Below, piece by piece: positions 7,974 to 19,000 of a stretch of DNA of 64,000 nucleotides. Position numbers and translations under genes: made by a program. Location: contig CP048838.1 of assembly GCA_012317185.1 (NCBI GenBank), positions 4,654,907 to 4,718,906 of the forward strand, read 5' to 3'. The DNA is from [Clostridium] innocuum (GTDB lineage Bacteria > Bacillota_I > Bacilli_A > Erysipelotrichales > Erysipelotrichaceae). The stretch's first letter is position 1. Each line of letters starts with the position of its first letter. The notes under the pieces were generated by a model. That model saw nothing but the letters and a program-made list of their open reading frames with translations, made no database searches and was not told where the DNA came from.

Positions 7974-9890
7974 CTAACCGATAAGCTGTTCTATTACTGT
8001 TTCATAAACAGGATTCTCTAAAATCCTTTTTACTGCCTCTCTATTCGAAAATAAACGAAATGTCAGTGTATTCAGATTTTTTATTTTCTCTTCCTCCACA
8101 TAGCCTTTTCCATAGGAAATCACAAATACGATGCGCACTCTTTTTTCGCTCCACTTCACGGCATCCTTCAATACGGATACAGAAATAAAGGTTTCCTCTG
8201 TACATGCTTCCATCGGATGTGGAAATGCAATGAAATTCCCATAATCTGTCGGATATAGATTTTCCCTCTCCAATATTTTTTCCTCAAGCATACCGATTGG
8301 TTTATCATAATGCTTCTGCATACGGCAACAAATGTTATGAATTACCTCCTGCCTTGTCTTTCCTTCCACACAATTAAAAAACAGCTCCTTCTTATAAAAC
8401 TCCAGAAGGGAGGAATCATAATCGTTATGGATTAGGATATCCTTTACCTTATACAGGTCATTCTTGGTAAGATAAGGATTGATATAATATATATGCTTTC
8501 CTTTCACATCAATTGGGATGGTTGAAAATATAAAATCATAAGAATCCAGATTTTCCTGAGTAAAATTGTGCATATTTCTCATTTCTATGCTACTGATAAA
8601 AGGCTCGAATTCTCTCATAAACTTAAATGCGAGCAGCTGTGAGCTTGCCCTTCCTGCAGAGCAAATAATGAGGATGCGTTTCTTGTGTTTAAACTTCTCT
8701 TCTTCTCCGGTAAAAAGCTCGATGAACGGGGTGATATAGGCGATTTCATCCTCGGTGATCAATTTGGCGTACTGATCCTGTATGGCAGCAAAAGCATACG
8801 ATGCCATCGCATAGCTTAACGGATACTTTTCCTTTATATCCAATTTTTGTGGATTTGTAATCGGGATATTGTATTTCATTCGTATATCGAAGGGAATCAA
8901 ATGTGTGTAAAGTGACATACGAAGCTCCAGATTGCTTCTGAGATCTACGCCGAATTCTTTATAAATGCCCTCCAGCATTGTACTGACCTTTTCCTGTATG
9001 TGAACCGGTATAATCATCGTTCCGGAAAACTGATTTTTCGTAATCATCGTTTGCTGACTCTGAAATAAAATGGCAAGAAAAGAAAACTCCGCACTGTATT
9101 TTTCTTCTGCTATCGTGATTCCCATAGCTTCCAGAGCCTTTAAAATCTGATCCGTCACAACAAGTGTATTATCATCAATATGATCTACTTCCTCACGGTC
9201 ATAATCCGTATCTATATAGAAACCGGAGAGAATCCGCTGTGTAAATACGAATACAGAAACAACCAGCTTATCGAAGGCTGCGGAGTAAATTGTAATTTCG
9301 GTATTTCTCTGAATTATCTTTTTTAACATATCCTGAATCACCTTGATTGTAATCGGATTTTGCGACTCATAAAAGTAGACATCCTTTTCAATCAGGGAAT
9401 TCATAAGGCTTCTTTTATCCTGTTCCTTTCCCGCAATCATGATTCCATTGTGGGATTTCCTCACCAATGTCAGATTATACTCCTCCAGCATACCTTCGAT
9501 CTCACGCATCGTATTACTGATAGAAGTCCGGGAGATATACAGCCTTGCTGCGATTGTTTCCATCACAATACAGTCCCTTTGATTCAGCAGGATACTTAAC
9601 ACCCCAAATGCACGCTCCTGTGGATTTTCCGGAACTGCCTGCTTAGCTTCCGTAAAATTTTCTAAGAACTCCTTGAATTTCACATTGTTATGTACACGTA
9701 ATTTATATCCGTAATGCGGTCGTGATTCAATACATCCGACCTTCTGATATACAAGCATTTTATTGATATCGGTAATACGATTACGAATTGTCTTTATACT
9801 TATTTCACAGCTTTCAGAAATATCCCTTGCTGTCACATATTCTTTTTCATTCAGTGATTTTAATATCTCATATGCTTTGCTCCTATCCAT
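7974..9890 (-). CDS. BglG/MtlR-type PRD transcriptional regulator
   Basis: A 638-residue modular regulator: an N-terminal winged helix (about 1-60), a second HTH (about 90-160), two PTS regulation domains (about 180-400), a IIB-like domain with ICSAGRASS (cysteine retained, near 405-415) and a C-terminal IIA-like domain with AFPHPME (histidine retained). Such proteins bind DNA and are tuned by PTS-dependent phosphorylation. It sits directly upstream of the galactitol-class PTS genes and is likely their activator. Unlike the LicT protein at 26242-27075 it lacks an RNA-binding domain. Confidence 0.88.
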   Translation of the reverse strand: MDRSKAYEILKSLNEKEYVTARDISESCEISIKTIRNRITDINKMLVYQKVGCIESRPHYGYKLRVHNNVKFKEFLENFTEAKQAVPENPQERAFGVLSILLNQRDCIVMETIAARLYISRTSISNTMREIEGMLEEYNLTLVRKSHNGIMIAGKEQDKRSLMNSLIEKDVYFYESQNPITIKVIQDMLKKIIQRNTEITIYSAAFDKLVVSVFVFTQRILSGFYIDTDYDREEVDHIDDNTLVVTDQILKALEAMGITIAEEKYSAEFSFLAILFQSQQTMITKNQFSGTMIIPVHIQEKVSTMLEGIYKEFGVDLRSNLELRMSLYTHLIPFDIRMKYNIPITNPQKLDIKEKYPLSYAMASYAFAAIQDQYAKLITEDEIAYITPFIELFTGEEEKFKHKKRILIICSAGRASSQLLAFKFMREFEPFISSIEMRNMHNFTQENLDSYDFIFSTIPIDVKGKHIYYINPYLTKNDLYKVKDILIHNDYDSSLLEFYKKELFFNCVEGKTRQEVIHNICCRMQKHYDKPIGMLEEKILERENLYPTDYGNFIAFPHPMEACTEETFISVSVLKDAVKWSEKRVRIVFVISYGKGYVEEEKIKNLNTLTFRLFSNREAVKRILENPVYETVIEQLIG

Positions 9891-9917
9891 GATAAACCTC
9901 CCTGAACATAAAATAGA

Positions 9918-10026
9918 TGTTTCTATTTTGCATAGTGTTTATGAAAAAGAGAATTCAATTTCTATTGATGAACACATTAGTTATGAATTCCCTATTTCAG
10001 TTTGTACCCACAAATGAGTAAGAACC
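9918..10026 (+). repeat. Dispersed intergenic hairpin repeat, copy 1
   Basis: Has two GAATTC arms (9951-9956 and 9985-9990) flanking a loop with ATTGATGAAC, then TTTGTACCCACAAATGAG and TAAGAACC ending at 10026. The left end (GTTTCTATTT) is a weak inverted match to the right end. It matches copies at 38834-38944 and 53531-53650. It lies in the space between the small membrane-protein gene and the PRD regulator gene. Confidence 0.6.
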
Positions 10027-10043
10027 TAAAACCGTATGACATC

Positions 10044-10577
10044 CTATCTTTTTTTATTTATATATTTCCGATAAGTTTTTAAAGCTATCGCCCATATATG
10101 AACTGCTATAAAACAAAATATCAAACTTATGCTGATATATATGAGGAATACAGATACACCAGTCACTCTGTCCAGATATAAATAAAGCAGAATCAACAAT
10201 AGGACAGAGAGTATTACACATTTGATAGACTGAATACAGGAAGAGTCATAGATAAGCTTCATAAAATTATTTTTTTTCGGAGTCCAGCTTGAAACCGGCA
10301 TCTTCTTTAAGAAGAGGATCCGAAAAGAAATATCATACGTAATATAGAAACCGGCTGCTACCATAACAGAAAGGACAGCTGTGATATCCAGACAGGTATA
10401 CAATACAAGGAATACGGCAAATGTAATAATAAATCGCAACAGAAAGAAGCTGAGCTTTATGCGATATTTTCCATCAATTTCATATGTTTTCCTTGTTATA
10501 AAGTCATAATATATAAATATCTTTACATCTGCTTTATCAAATTCCGTAGTTTTTCGCTTTCCGATATTCCTAGCCAT
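10044..10577 (-). CDS. Unknown membrane protein, about 177 residues
   Basis: I do not recognise this protein. It has a charged N-terminus (about 45 residues) and four hydrophobic segments arranged as two pairs, so it is probably integral to the membrane. The start at 10577 overlaps the end of the isomerase gene by 8 bases, which implies coupled translation. An upstream in-frame start at 10613 is also possible (189 residues). It could be a phage-holin-like or small regulatory membrane protein, but nothing supports a function. Confidence 0.6.
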   Translation of the reverse strand: MARNIGKRKTTEFDKADVKIFIYYDFITRKTYEIDGKYRIKLSFFLLRFIITFAVFLVLYTCLDITAVLSVMVAAGFYITYDISFRILFLKKMPVSSWTPKKNNFMKLIYDSSCIQSIKCVILSVLLLILLYLYLDRVTGVSVFLIYISISLIFCFIAVHIWAIALKTYRKYINKKR

Positions 10578-11523
10578 GACAACAAATGATTTCCATATCC
10601 CCCTGTAATACAAATTCTTTACAAGCGTTTGTCAGCATGAAGCTTTGTCCCTCTCTCACCTCAATGTCATTTATGGTTCCCTTCCCATAAATCACAAAGC
10701 ATCCGGCAAAAGGTTTCTTTAAAGGGATACAGCCGGTACCCTTTACCTTATACAGCCATGCAGAGTAATTACCGTTATCGGCCATAAACCGTTCTGTTAC
10801 ACTGCCATATTCGCTGATAACCTCATTGTATACAACTGGTTGATCCGGTACCAAAAGATTTTCTTTTGCTTTCTCCATATCCAGCTTACGCGGCTTTCCA
10901 TTGCTATCCAGCCGATCGTAGTCATAAAACCGATAGGTAACAGGACTCGGATTGCATATTTCTATAAAATAGCTTCCCTTTTGCACGGCATGAAGTGTTC
11001 CTGCATTGATAGCATAAAATGAGCCAGGCTTAACAGGATGTCTAACCATTAGCTCCTCCCAGGCTCCCCTTCTGATATACTCGTCAAATTCTTCCATCGT
11101 TTTCGCTCTGCTTCCGAATACAACCGTGTTATTTTCAACAGTTTCCGGAAAGTACCAGCATTCAGATTTTCCATGAGCATGCAGATGCTCCATAGCCCAG
11201 TCCTCTCTCGGATGAACCTGTACGCTTAAATCCTCCGATGCCCAGCACGCTCCCATAGAAATCGCCATCATATCCTTCCATTTCCGCTGATCGGCAGAAC
11301 CGAAGTAATCAGGATGATGTTTATAAAGCCATTTTAAGCTTCGTCCTTTATACTCACCATTTTGTATCGTGCACTCTTCAGAGAAGCCTCCGCCAAACGG
11401 ACACCGATCAATATCATACCCATCCGCCATTTCCAAATGATATCTTCTGGTCAATGTACCATCTCCCCAGATTGCTTCCATGGAGATAGGCGGAAGCTTC
11501 AGCAGTAAAATATGTTCCATCAT
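10570..11523 (-). CDS. manA: Mannose-6-phosphate isomerase, class I, short form
   Basis: A 317-residue type I phosphomannose isomerase (zinc-dependent), converting mannose-6-phosphate to fructose-6-phosphate. Zinc-site residues are seen in LSVQVHP (Q, H), GKSECWYF (E) and NAGTLHAVQ (H). Length fits the short Bacillus ManA type. The start follows AAGGAGGTGTAAAAT. A second, longer isomerase lies at 4302-6062 in the next operon, so this region encodes two. It is co-transcribed with the small membrane protein downstream. Confidence 0.9.
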   Translation of the reverse strand: MMEHILLLKLPPISMEAIWGDGTLTRRYHLEMADGYDIDRCPFGGGFSEECTIQNGEYKGRSLKWLYKHHPDYFGSADQRKWKDMMAISMGACWASEDLSVQVHPREDWAMEHLHAHGKSECWYFPETVENNTVVFGSRAKTMEEFDEYIRRGAWEELMVRHPVKPGSFYAINAGTLHAVQKGSYFIEICNPSPVTYRFYDYDRLDSNGKPRKLDMEKAKENLLVPDQPVVYNEVISEYGSVTERFMADNGNYSAWLYKVKGTGCIPLKKPFAGCFVIYGKGTINDIEVREGQSFMLTNACKEFVLQGDMEIICCHG

Positions 11524-11617
11524 ATTTTACACCTCCTTCTATTTTATTTTAACAGCTTCACCTCCTGATAGAATCCAAAGAAAGGGAACAATATTCCGAC
11601 ATATTCCTTACATAGAA

Positions 11618-11983
11618 TCATAGCTCGAGTTGATATTTATATTTATGAGAACATCCGTCTTTTATCTCGGAAACAAGCATACCGCCGATCCTTTTACATA
11701 GTTTGTTTGAATATACATTATCCTTGTCAACCATGATATATATTTTGTTCAGATGCTTAGATTGCAATATGGCTATCAGCTTATGACAGGCAGTCGTTGC
11801 ATATCCGCGATGTTGATATTCCTCCAGAATATGATAACCCAGATTACCGAATCGGTTGATTTCCTTTGTGCCGATATATACGTACCCATCGCCACACAAA
11901 AGATCATCGAGATAAAATTCATATCCTATATACTCTTCCTCACAAATATAACGGTGCCATTTTTCTTTTAAAGTCAATGTCAT
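11618..11983 (-). CDS. GNAT-family N-acetyltransferase
   Basis: A 121-residue protein with the GNAT acetyl-CoA signature: GYHILEEYQHRGYATTAC near residues 49-66 contains the Q/R-x-x-G-x-A loop. A good ribosome-binding site (AAGGAGCTGAAGCT) precedes the start. It is shorter than typical GNATs (about 150 residues), and the N-terminal strand and helix region is brief. The acceptor substrate is unknown. It stands alone, with no operon partner. Confidence 0.75.
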   Translation of the reverse strand: MTLTLKEKWHRYICEEEYIGYEFYLDDLLCGDGYVYIGTKEINRFGNLGYHILEEYQHRGYATTACHKLIAILQSKHLNKIYIMVDKDNVYSNKLCKRIGGMLVSEIKDGCSHKYKYQLEL

Positions 11984-12620
11984 AGCTTCAGCTCCTTTTC
12001 AATATAGTAACATATACAAATTCAAAATAGAGGAAATTTATCCGATATGACACGTTCAATGAAATTATTATTTGTCTGGCTGCTGTTTTTTTACATTTTA
12101 TGGAAGTATATCCAGTAAATAAATTCTTATCGTTCATTCAAACATATGAAATTATATTTTTTATTTTACAAGCAGCCTTTTTCCATATTAGAAATTCCAT
12201 AAAAGATAATAACGTCATTTTATATATGGGAGAGACTAAATGTTTTTATCAGTGATTATGATAATTTTTTTCTTATTTGAAAAGCATTAAAAGATTTTGG
12301 CCTATTCAAGAGCTTATCGAGACAGCCTTGGTTTTGTTAAAGGTATAACAGCTGATCGAACGTTGTCTGTAAGTAAAATGAAAATAACCTGTCCTTTCGC
12401 AGATATCTTCTATTGTTTATGATAGATAAGGTAATCGTCTAACTGCAAATATTATAATAAAGTAAGAACTACTGAAAAGGGCTGGTCGTTTTTGTGTGTG
12501 CCTGCATGCACACAACATAATGGATAGATTCAGCATTATATTGCTCTGCTATATCACTCATATATATTGGATTTTACATACTGTAAAAGCATTATTCTTC
12601 TTTGTAAACTATCGTGTAAC
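11984..12620. other. Long AT-rich gene-free stretch
   Basis: About 640 bases with no convincing gene. A short frame near 12288-12400 reads as plausible protein but has no start or ribosome-binding site and could be a decayed gene. No tRNA or recognised RNA was seen. It separates the GNAT gene from the broken glycosidase gene. Confidence 0.4.
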
Positions 12621-12623
12621 ACA

Positions 12624-12658
12624 CAAAAACATGACTTTACGAAAAGTCATGTTTTTTC
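12624..12658. terminator. Bidirectional terminator after the glycosidase gene
   Basis: AAAACATGACTT pairs with AAGTCATGTTTT, with A and T runs on both sides, so it can act in both directions. It lies 40 bases after the stop of the minus-strand GH1 gene. Confidence 0.8.
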
Positions 12659-12698
12659 CAATGCTATATCCTTTCATAAGATCGGCAGCTTAAATGGA

Positions 12699-14144
12699 TT
12701 AAATAGACTGAGAGTCATTTTCCAGTCCCTCTTCCCCATTGGATTCCATTACACGCTTATACCATGCAAAGGAATCTTTTTTATAGCGTTTTTTGCTGCC
12801 GCTTCCATCATCATTGATATCCACATAAATAAAGCCATAGCGCTTGCTCATCTGACCGGTGCTGGCGGCTGTAATATCAATACAGCCCCAGGATGTGTAA
12901 CCCATAACATCCACACCGTCTTTGATTGCTTCTCGCACCTGAATCAAATGATTTTTAAAGTATTCTATACGGTAATCATCATGTATCTTTCCATCAACCA
13001 GCTCATCATGCGCACCAAGACCGTTTTCTACAATCATCAGTGGAATCTGATAGCGCTCATAAAGCTGATTCAGAATAATACGCAGGCCAACCGGATCAAT
13101 CACCCAGCCCCAGTCGCTGGCTTTCAGATAAGGGTTACGGAGAACTCCCAGCATGCGCTCATCCTCTGTCAGATCACTGACCTTTTCCGGATTTAACGGA
13201 GTCACTCTTGAATAATAGTAGCTGAAGGAGCAGAAATCAACGCATCCCTGTGCAAGGATTTCAGCATCACCGTCCTCCATAACTATTTTAACTCCCTTTT
13301 CTTCAAAGAAACGATTTGCATAGGATGGGTACGCTCCACGTACACATACATCGGTATAAAGGAAAATCTCATGGTTCGCTTCAATGCTTTCCATAACATC
13401 CTCTGGTTTGCATGTATTGGCATAGCTTGGAATCGCATTGATCATACAACCGATTTTCATTTCCGGATCGATGCTGCGTGCCAGCTTTACTGTCAGTGCG
13501 CTTGCAACCATCTGATGATGTGCTGCCTGAAACATGATCTGTTCCTTATGCTCCCCTTCTTCAAATTCAAGACCTGCCGCATACCATGGAATAACACTGC
13601 AGAAATTGATTTCATTAAACGTGATCCAGTATTTTACTTTTCCTTTATAGCGTTCAAACAGTGTTTTCGCATACTTTACATAAAGATCAATCAGAATACG
13701 ATTTCTCCATCCGCCATATGCCTCTACCAGATGCAGTGGAAATTCGTCATGTGAAATGGTAATCAGCGGCTCGATATCGTTTTTCAGAAGCTCATCAATC
13801 ACATTGTCATAAAACTGCAGACCCTTTTCATTGGGCTCCTCCTCCACTCCGGTTGGATAAATTCTTGTCTATGCAATCGACATGCGGAAGCACTTCATAC
13901 CCATCTCCTTAAACAGTCTGATATCCTCCTTATAGGTGTGATAGAAATCAATACCGCCATGGGAAGGATAAAATACATCCGGCAGAATCTTATGATCCTT
14001 TGGTACCGCCTCTCTGCTGCCATGTGGAAGAATATCCACAATGTTTACACCCTTGCCATCCTCATTCCATGCCCCCTCAAACTGATAGGCACTGGTTGCG
14101 CCACCCCATAAAAACCCTTCCGGAAATTGTTTATCTTTTTTCAT
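12699..14144 (-). pseudogene. GH1 6-phospho-beta-glucosidase interrupted by in-frame TAG
   Basis: The two open pieces (13869-14144 and 12699-13868) are in the same frame and together give a normal 481-residue family-1 glycosidase. They are separated only by TAG at 13871-13869, at the position of the conserved tryptophan in the SIAWTRI motif (here SIA-stop-TRI). The N-terminus FPEGFLWGGATSAYQFEGAW is typical. The acid/base (TFNEINF) and nucleophile (IVENGLG) glutamates are intact downstream. A single TGG to TAG change explains it. A shortened product from GTG at 13847 would lack the first barrel strand. It presumably once hydrolysed sugar phosphates imported by the PTS at 19184-21102. Confidence 0.88.
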
Positions 14145-14157
14145 TATATCTCTCCTC

Positions 14158-15999
14158 TCATGTACTATGTATTTTCTTCATAAATGCTGCATAGCTGTCA
14201 CATTCCAATACCTGTGCAAATCGAACAGGATCATCAAATACATTCAGTATCAGATCATACAGCTTTGGAACCTGATCAAAGCTCTTGTGCAAAGCAAACA
14301 TCAGTACAATGTTCACTTCAAAGCCATCCCATATAACGGGCTTCCTCAGCAGTGCGACAGCGATGCCGTTTTTCTTTGCTGTTTTTTTCGTTGTATGCGG
14401 AATTGCATATCTTGCACCAAAGCAGGTAGGTGCAATTGCTTCTCTTTCATAAATCTGTTCCTGAAAATCGGCGTCCACATACCCCTGTTCGTCGAGTAAG
14501 CTGCAAAGATAGGTAATCACCTCGTCCTTGGTAGTAAGCTGTGAGGGAATACAAAACAGATCCTCCATGAAATAATTATGGATCATGATATTTTCATAAG
14601 ACTTTTTAACGCGGACACTCTTTACAATACGCTCAATTTTCTCATATTCATCATCCTGAAGATAATTATCAAGCTGAAAGACAGGTACTCCCATTTGCTC
14701 ACTGGTTGAGACCATTGTCACAATAATATCCGGCTTCTCGGTATAAAGCGTTTTAAAATCAAACATGGAGAAGCAGCCGATCATCTCGACATCTGTTAAA
14801 GCCTGTAATCTCTGCTGTATGATATGTGTTACAGAATTTCCATACGGATTGATCAATGCAATACGGACAATGGAGGTCTTTATACTTTTGATACCGTTCA
14901 TAATATGCAAGGCGATAAAGCTGATTTCGTTTTCATCCAGAACATAGCCTGTTTGTTCCTGAAAGCGTATCGCTATATATGCTGCGATATCATATATAAG
15001 AACAAAGCTCTGCTTCAGCTCTGACAATAATGGATTTTTTATCAGCATACCATGCTTACAGCGGTTTCTCAAATTTTGAAGATGCAATGCCAGATTATCT
15101 ATAAGATCCTGATTTTCAGTAAAATTGATACTGTAAATATCATAAATTTCCCTCAATACTTCATGCAGAAACTGCATAACTCTCACATCATCCTGTCCTG
15201 CATTTCGTTTTTTGAACAATGCGCAAATCTGCTGTGTACCCTCTGCAGTGAATTGAATACGCATTCTTTCCCTTATCGCTTCAAGTAACGGCCTACAGTC
15301 CTGATCACATATCGAAGCACGCTCCTCTTCCATGCATATATAAGAGGTATTACTGATATACATCAGCATATGCAGCAGGATGGAAAACAGATTAAAATCA
15401 GAAACAGCAAGCTGCTGCCTGTGGATAAACTCCATCAGTATCTCAGAAAGCCGATAGACATCCACATTTTCAAAATAACGATCCAATATTCCAACATCAA
15501 AGCGCTGATCCTCACTTTCCTCCAATAGGAAATAAGTCAAAACCCTTCGTTTTTCTATATCATCACAATTCAGAAAGAGATGATTTTGTTTTCTTGTAAT
15601 CCTCAGTGTCCGAAATTCCTTCTGTATGCGTTCATTCAATATCCGTATATCCTTATTCAGTGTAGAGGGGCTGATATAAAATCTATCCGCAAGCTCATAG
15701 TAATCCACATGCTCATTGAATAGAATTTCCTTCAGTATTTTTATATCTCTTCTCCCCTCATCACCAACAATATACTTCTGCCTGATCCAGGCATCCTTAT
15801 CACGCACTACATACCCTTTTCCTTTCAGAGAAGATATCATGCAGGCTTTTGATTTCCTATTGATTTCTGCTATTTCTCCGTGTATTGTTTTCTCACTGAC
15901 CTTTAAAAGATTGGCAAGTGTCGCTGCAGTACAATATTCGGATTCCTTCAGTAGTATATCAACCATCTTCATTTGTCGTTTCGACAGACTGATCTCCAT
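14158..15999 (-). CDS. BglG/MtlR-type PRD transcriptional regulator
   Basis: A 613-residue regulator with an N-terminal HTH (about 1-55), a second HTH (about 85-150), two PRDs (about 170-390), a degenerate IIB-like domain (LINPYGNS replaces the cysteine loop) and a C-terminal IIA-like domain with YAIPHTT (phosphorylatable histidine kept). It probably controls the PTS/deaminase-fusion/glycosidase operon in which it lies, 20 bases after the fusion gene. Loss of the IIB cysteine suggests it is regulated through PRD and IIA histidines only. Confidence 0.87.
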   Translation of the reverse strand: MEISLSKRQMKMVDILLKESEYCTAATLANLLKVSEKTIHGEIAEINRKSKACMISSLKGKGYVVRDKDAWIRQKYIVGDEGRRDIKILKEILFNEHVDYYELADRFYISPSTLNKDIRILNERIQKEFRTLRITRKQNHLFLNCDDIEKRRVLTYFLLEESEDQRFDVGILDRYFENVDVYRLSEILMEFIHRQQLAVSDFNLFSILLHMLMYISNTSYICMEEERASICDQDCRPLLEAIRERMRIQFTAEGTQQICALFKKRNAGQDDVRVMQFLHEVLREIYDIYSINFTENQDLIDNLALHLQNLRNRCKHGMLIKNPLLSELKQSFVLIYDIAAYIAIRFQEQTGYVLDENEISFIALHIMNGIKSIKTSIVRIALINPYGNSVTHIIQQRLQALTDVEMIGCFSMFDFKTLYTEKPDIIVTMVSTSEQMGVPVFQLDNYLQDDEYEKIERIVKSVRVKKSYENIMIHNYFMEDLFCIPSQLTTKDEVITYLCSLLDEQGYVDADFQEQIYEREAIAPTCFGARYAIPHTTKKTAKKNGIAVALLRKPVIWDGFEVNIVLMFALHKSFDQVPKLYDLILNVFDDPVRFAQVLECDSYAAFMKKIHST

Positions 16000-16019
16000 G
16001 ATATCTCTCCCTTTCCATG

Positions 16020-19000
16020 TTATCGTTTCCAGGTAAATGCGTAATCGTGATTCATCAGATATGGTGTATAATAGGCAACCATACTGGATAACGGCAGGAT
16101 ATCCTCATGCAACTGAATACCGAGAACATCCTGTATATATGTTCTTCTTTTCAACATGCGCTCCCAGCTGTTTGGATACTGCTTTTTGATTTCCTCTTTC
16201 AATACCGCATCCGCAAGAACAACGCCGTTTTCACAGCAGCAGCCCGGATATCCTTCTACAGATGGAATGATATCAATCTGTAAAAGCATACCGCTTTTCA
16301 GCTTCAGCCTTGAACCTTCGTAAATCGGGCTACTTAGCCATTCCTCATCCGCAGTGAGGTGTCCGGGATTCAACTTCCAGCGGAAAATATCCTTTGGCAG
16401 AATATCATCAACCAACTCATATACCTCTTTCCCCTCCATACCGATATGGAGATGCTCAAGCCATGTGCAGACAGCTGCGAAATATGGTTTTGCGATTTTC
16501 TCTTCATAATCTCTTACTGCGGAATCAAGGTCTTCTCTTTCATAAGCGGCAAATGCTGCTCTGCTGGCAAGACCGCCCTTGTACCCGACGGTTAGTGATA
16601 TTCTCTCTCCTGTCTGTATCGGCTTGTTCATAGGATACAGATTGGCTTTTTCAAAGCGTGTCCCGCTGGAACAGATGGTCACAACATTGTGTATCTGACC
16701 TTCGGATTCCAGCAATCCTCCGATTTCAGCTTCTGTTTTTCCCGGCTCCAGAGCAAGCATCGCCCGCTGAAGACCTCTTGCTGCAAGGATTTGTCCATAC
16801 TCATAATGTGCAATTTCATTTGCATTATTGACCGTTCTTGCACCATCCTTTGGAGAGATGAATATATCCGTTGCATTGCTTATCTTCACTTCACAAGCTT
16901 TCAATGCTTCAAGAATGTAATAGGGTATGTCAAACAGCTCTTTCTGTAAACGGTAGAAGCCTTTCCATCCAACCACACCGAGATGCATACCGTTCTTAAC
17001 GCCTGCCTTAGCTAACACACTTTTTAGATCCTCTTCCTCCTGAAGCGGCTGGTCAGGCAGTGAGAAATAAGACATATGCAGACCCTTTGCAGGTATTCTT
17101 GCATGCTTGGATAATGAAAGGACCTCATTCCCCAGTAGAAGATATGCATCTTCATTTTTATGAAGAATCAGTAAGGCTTCTTCAAAACGCGGTATAAAAC
17201 CAGTAAGGTATTCAAAATTGCCACCGTGCTCCACATCTGCATATACGGCAATACAGTCCAGTTTTTTCTCCTGCATTCGGTGAAGAATCTTTTGCCGTCT
17301 TTCCTGCATGGTTTCATCACTGAGCAATACCGGTTCTCCTGTCTCCTCCTTCGGAAACGGAATTTTATCTAAAACTACGTTTTCATAACGCTGATCCATG
17401 GTGATTCCCTCCTTTTTCACGACTGGTATTATTTTTTTCTCTTCTGTCATAACAAGTCCGTGGTCAGAAAGCTTCACGTACGGACATACAAGCAAATTCA
17501 ATATTGTGATTCTGGATACCGGATTTTCCAAATAGCTGTTCCCCAGCTTATGAAAGGCCTCTGCCATTAGATCCACGTTTTGTGATACTGTTTCCATGCA
17601 TTCCGTGCTCATCAGTCCGGCAACAGAAAGAGCCAGAGATGCAAGAATATTTCCCTGTGAAACTGCACAGAAGCCTCCATGCATATTCATAACCTCCTGT
17701 ACGGCCAGATACCCGTTTTCAGGTGTATCATAAACCACACATACATTATGACTGTCATGAGAGATACTACTGGCAACAGCACCATGATCAATACCGAAAT
17801 TCTCGACGATACAAACCTTCCTTTGTGCGCGTCCATAGCGGTTGAATACTGCGGCATACATTTGTTTTTTATCCTTTTGAAGCAAAACCCTTCCATCCTG
17901 TATCGGGCATATACGTGTTTTCAGATGGGATGTAGCTATATATTCAGATGCAAAGCTTAGGATATTCAGCTGTGCATACGGACCCTTTGCTTTGATAAGG
18001 AAATCCTCCTGCTTCAGGACCTGCATTTGGATAGTATTTCTGCTGTTCAACTCGCGGGTATAAGAGGATAAAACAATTGGCGATGTCAGCTGTTCCTTCT
18101 TGCTGACAAGCTTCCCTTCAAAGAATACTGCATGCACCTGCAGATCCTCCACATTATTCAACAGCACCAGATCGGCTGCATATCCCGGAGCAATCGCACC
18201 GAGATGCTTACATCCGCTTTCCTGTGCCACACGGTAGCTCGTTGATAACAGGGCTTCCTCCACAGGCATTCCAAGAGATACGGCTTTTCTTACCACATGA
18301 TCCAGATGTCCGTATTTTCCGGTGACATTACAGCGTCGGTCATCCGTACAGAAGCATATGCGGCTGTAATCATTAAATTCTTTGCAGACATCCAGAATCT
18401 CTTTCATACGCCCCTGTGTGTTAGCCTCTCTGATATCGATCCACATACCCTTTCTGTATTTATCAAGAGCCTCCTGTTTCGTTTTCACCTCATGATCGGA
18501 TTGCGGTCCTGCATTTACATACGCACTGAGACGGTTCCCCTCCATAAGAGGTGCATGTCCCTGCAGATAGCCTGCATGCTTTTTAGCAGCAAGCAGCAAA
18601 TCATGTATACGCTGTTCTCCCTGCAAAACTCCCTCATAATCCATCACCTCACCCAGTCCGGCTACACGCGGATGCTGAAAGAGTGCTGTATAATCCTTTG
18701 CGAACAGTTCAGCATTAGAAGATTCAAACCCCGGAAGGCTTGGAACACAGGATGGAAGTGTCAGCAGCATACGCATAGGGAGATCCTGTGAAGCAGCAAG
18801 CATATACTGAATACCTTCCACTCCCATTACATTTGCTATTTCATGGGCATCCTCCAGTACAGTCGTTGTCCCGTGCGGCAGAACCATAGCAGCATAATGT
18901 TCCGGTACAAGGAGCGAGCTTTCAATATGTGTATGTGCATCAATGAAACCCGGGCACAAAATTCCGTTCAGCTGTAATCGCTGCTTTGAAGGCAGTGCCA

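Noticed and set aside
7812..7974. Sigma-54 promoter before the galactitol-class PTS operon
   Set aside because: No TGGCAC-N5-TTGCA element was found, and the regulators here lack the sigma-54 activator domain.
12699..14144. Amber recoding as pyrrolysine or readthrough in GH1
   Set aside because: TAG is also used as an ordinary stop (for example at 10570 and 26242), no pyl genes are seen, and the position is a conserved tryptophan, so a simple nonsense mutation is the better explanation.
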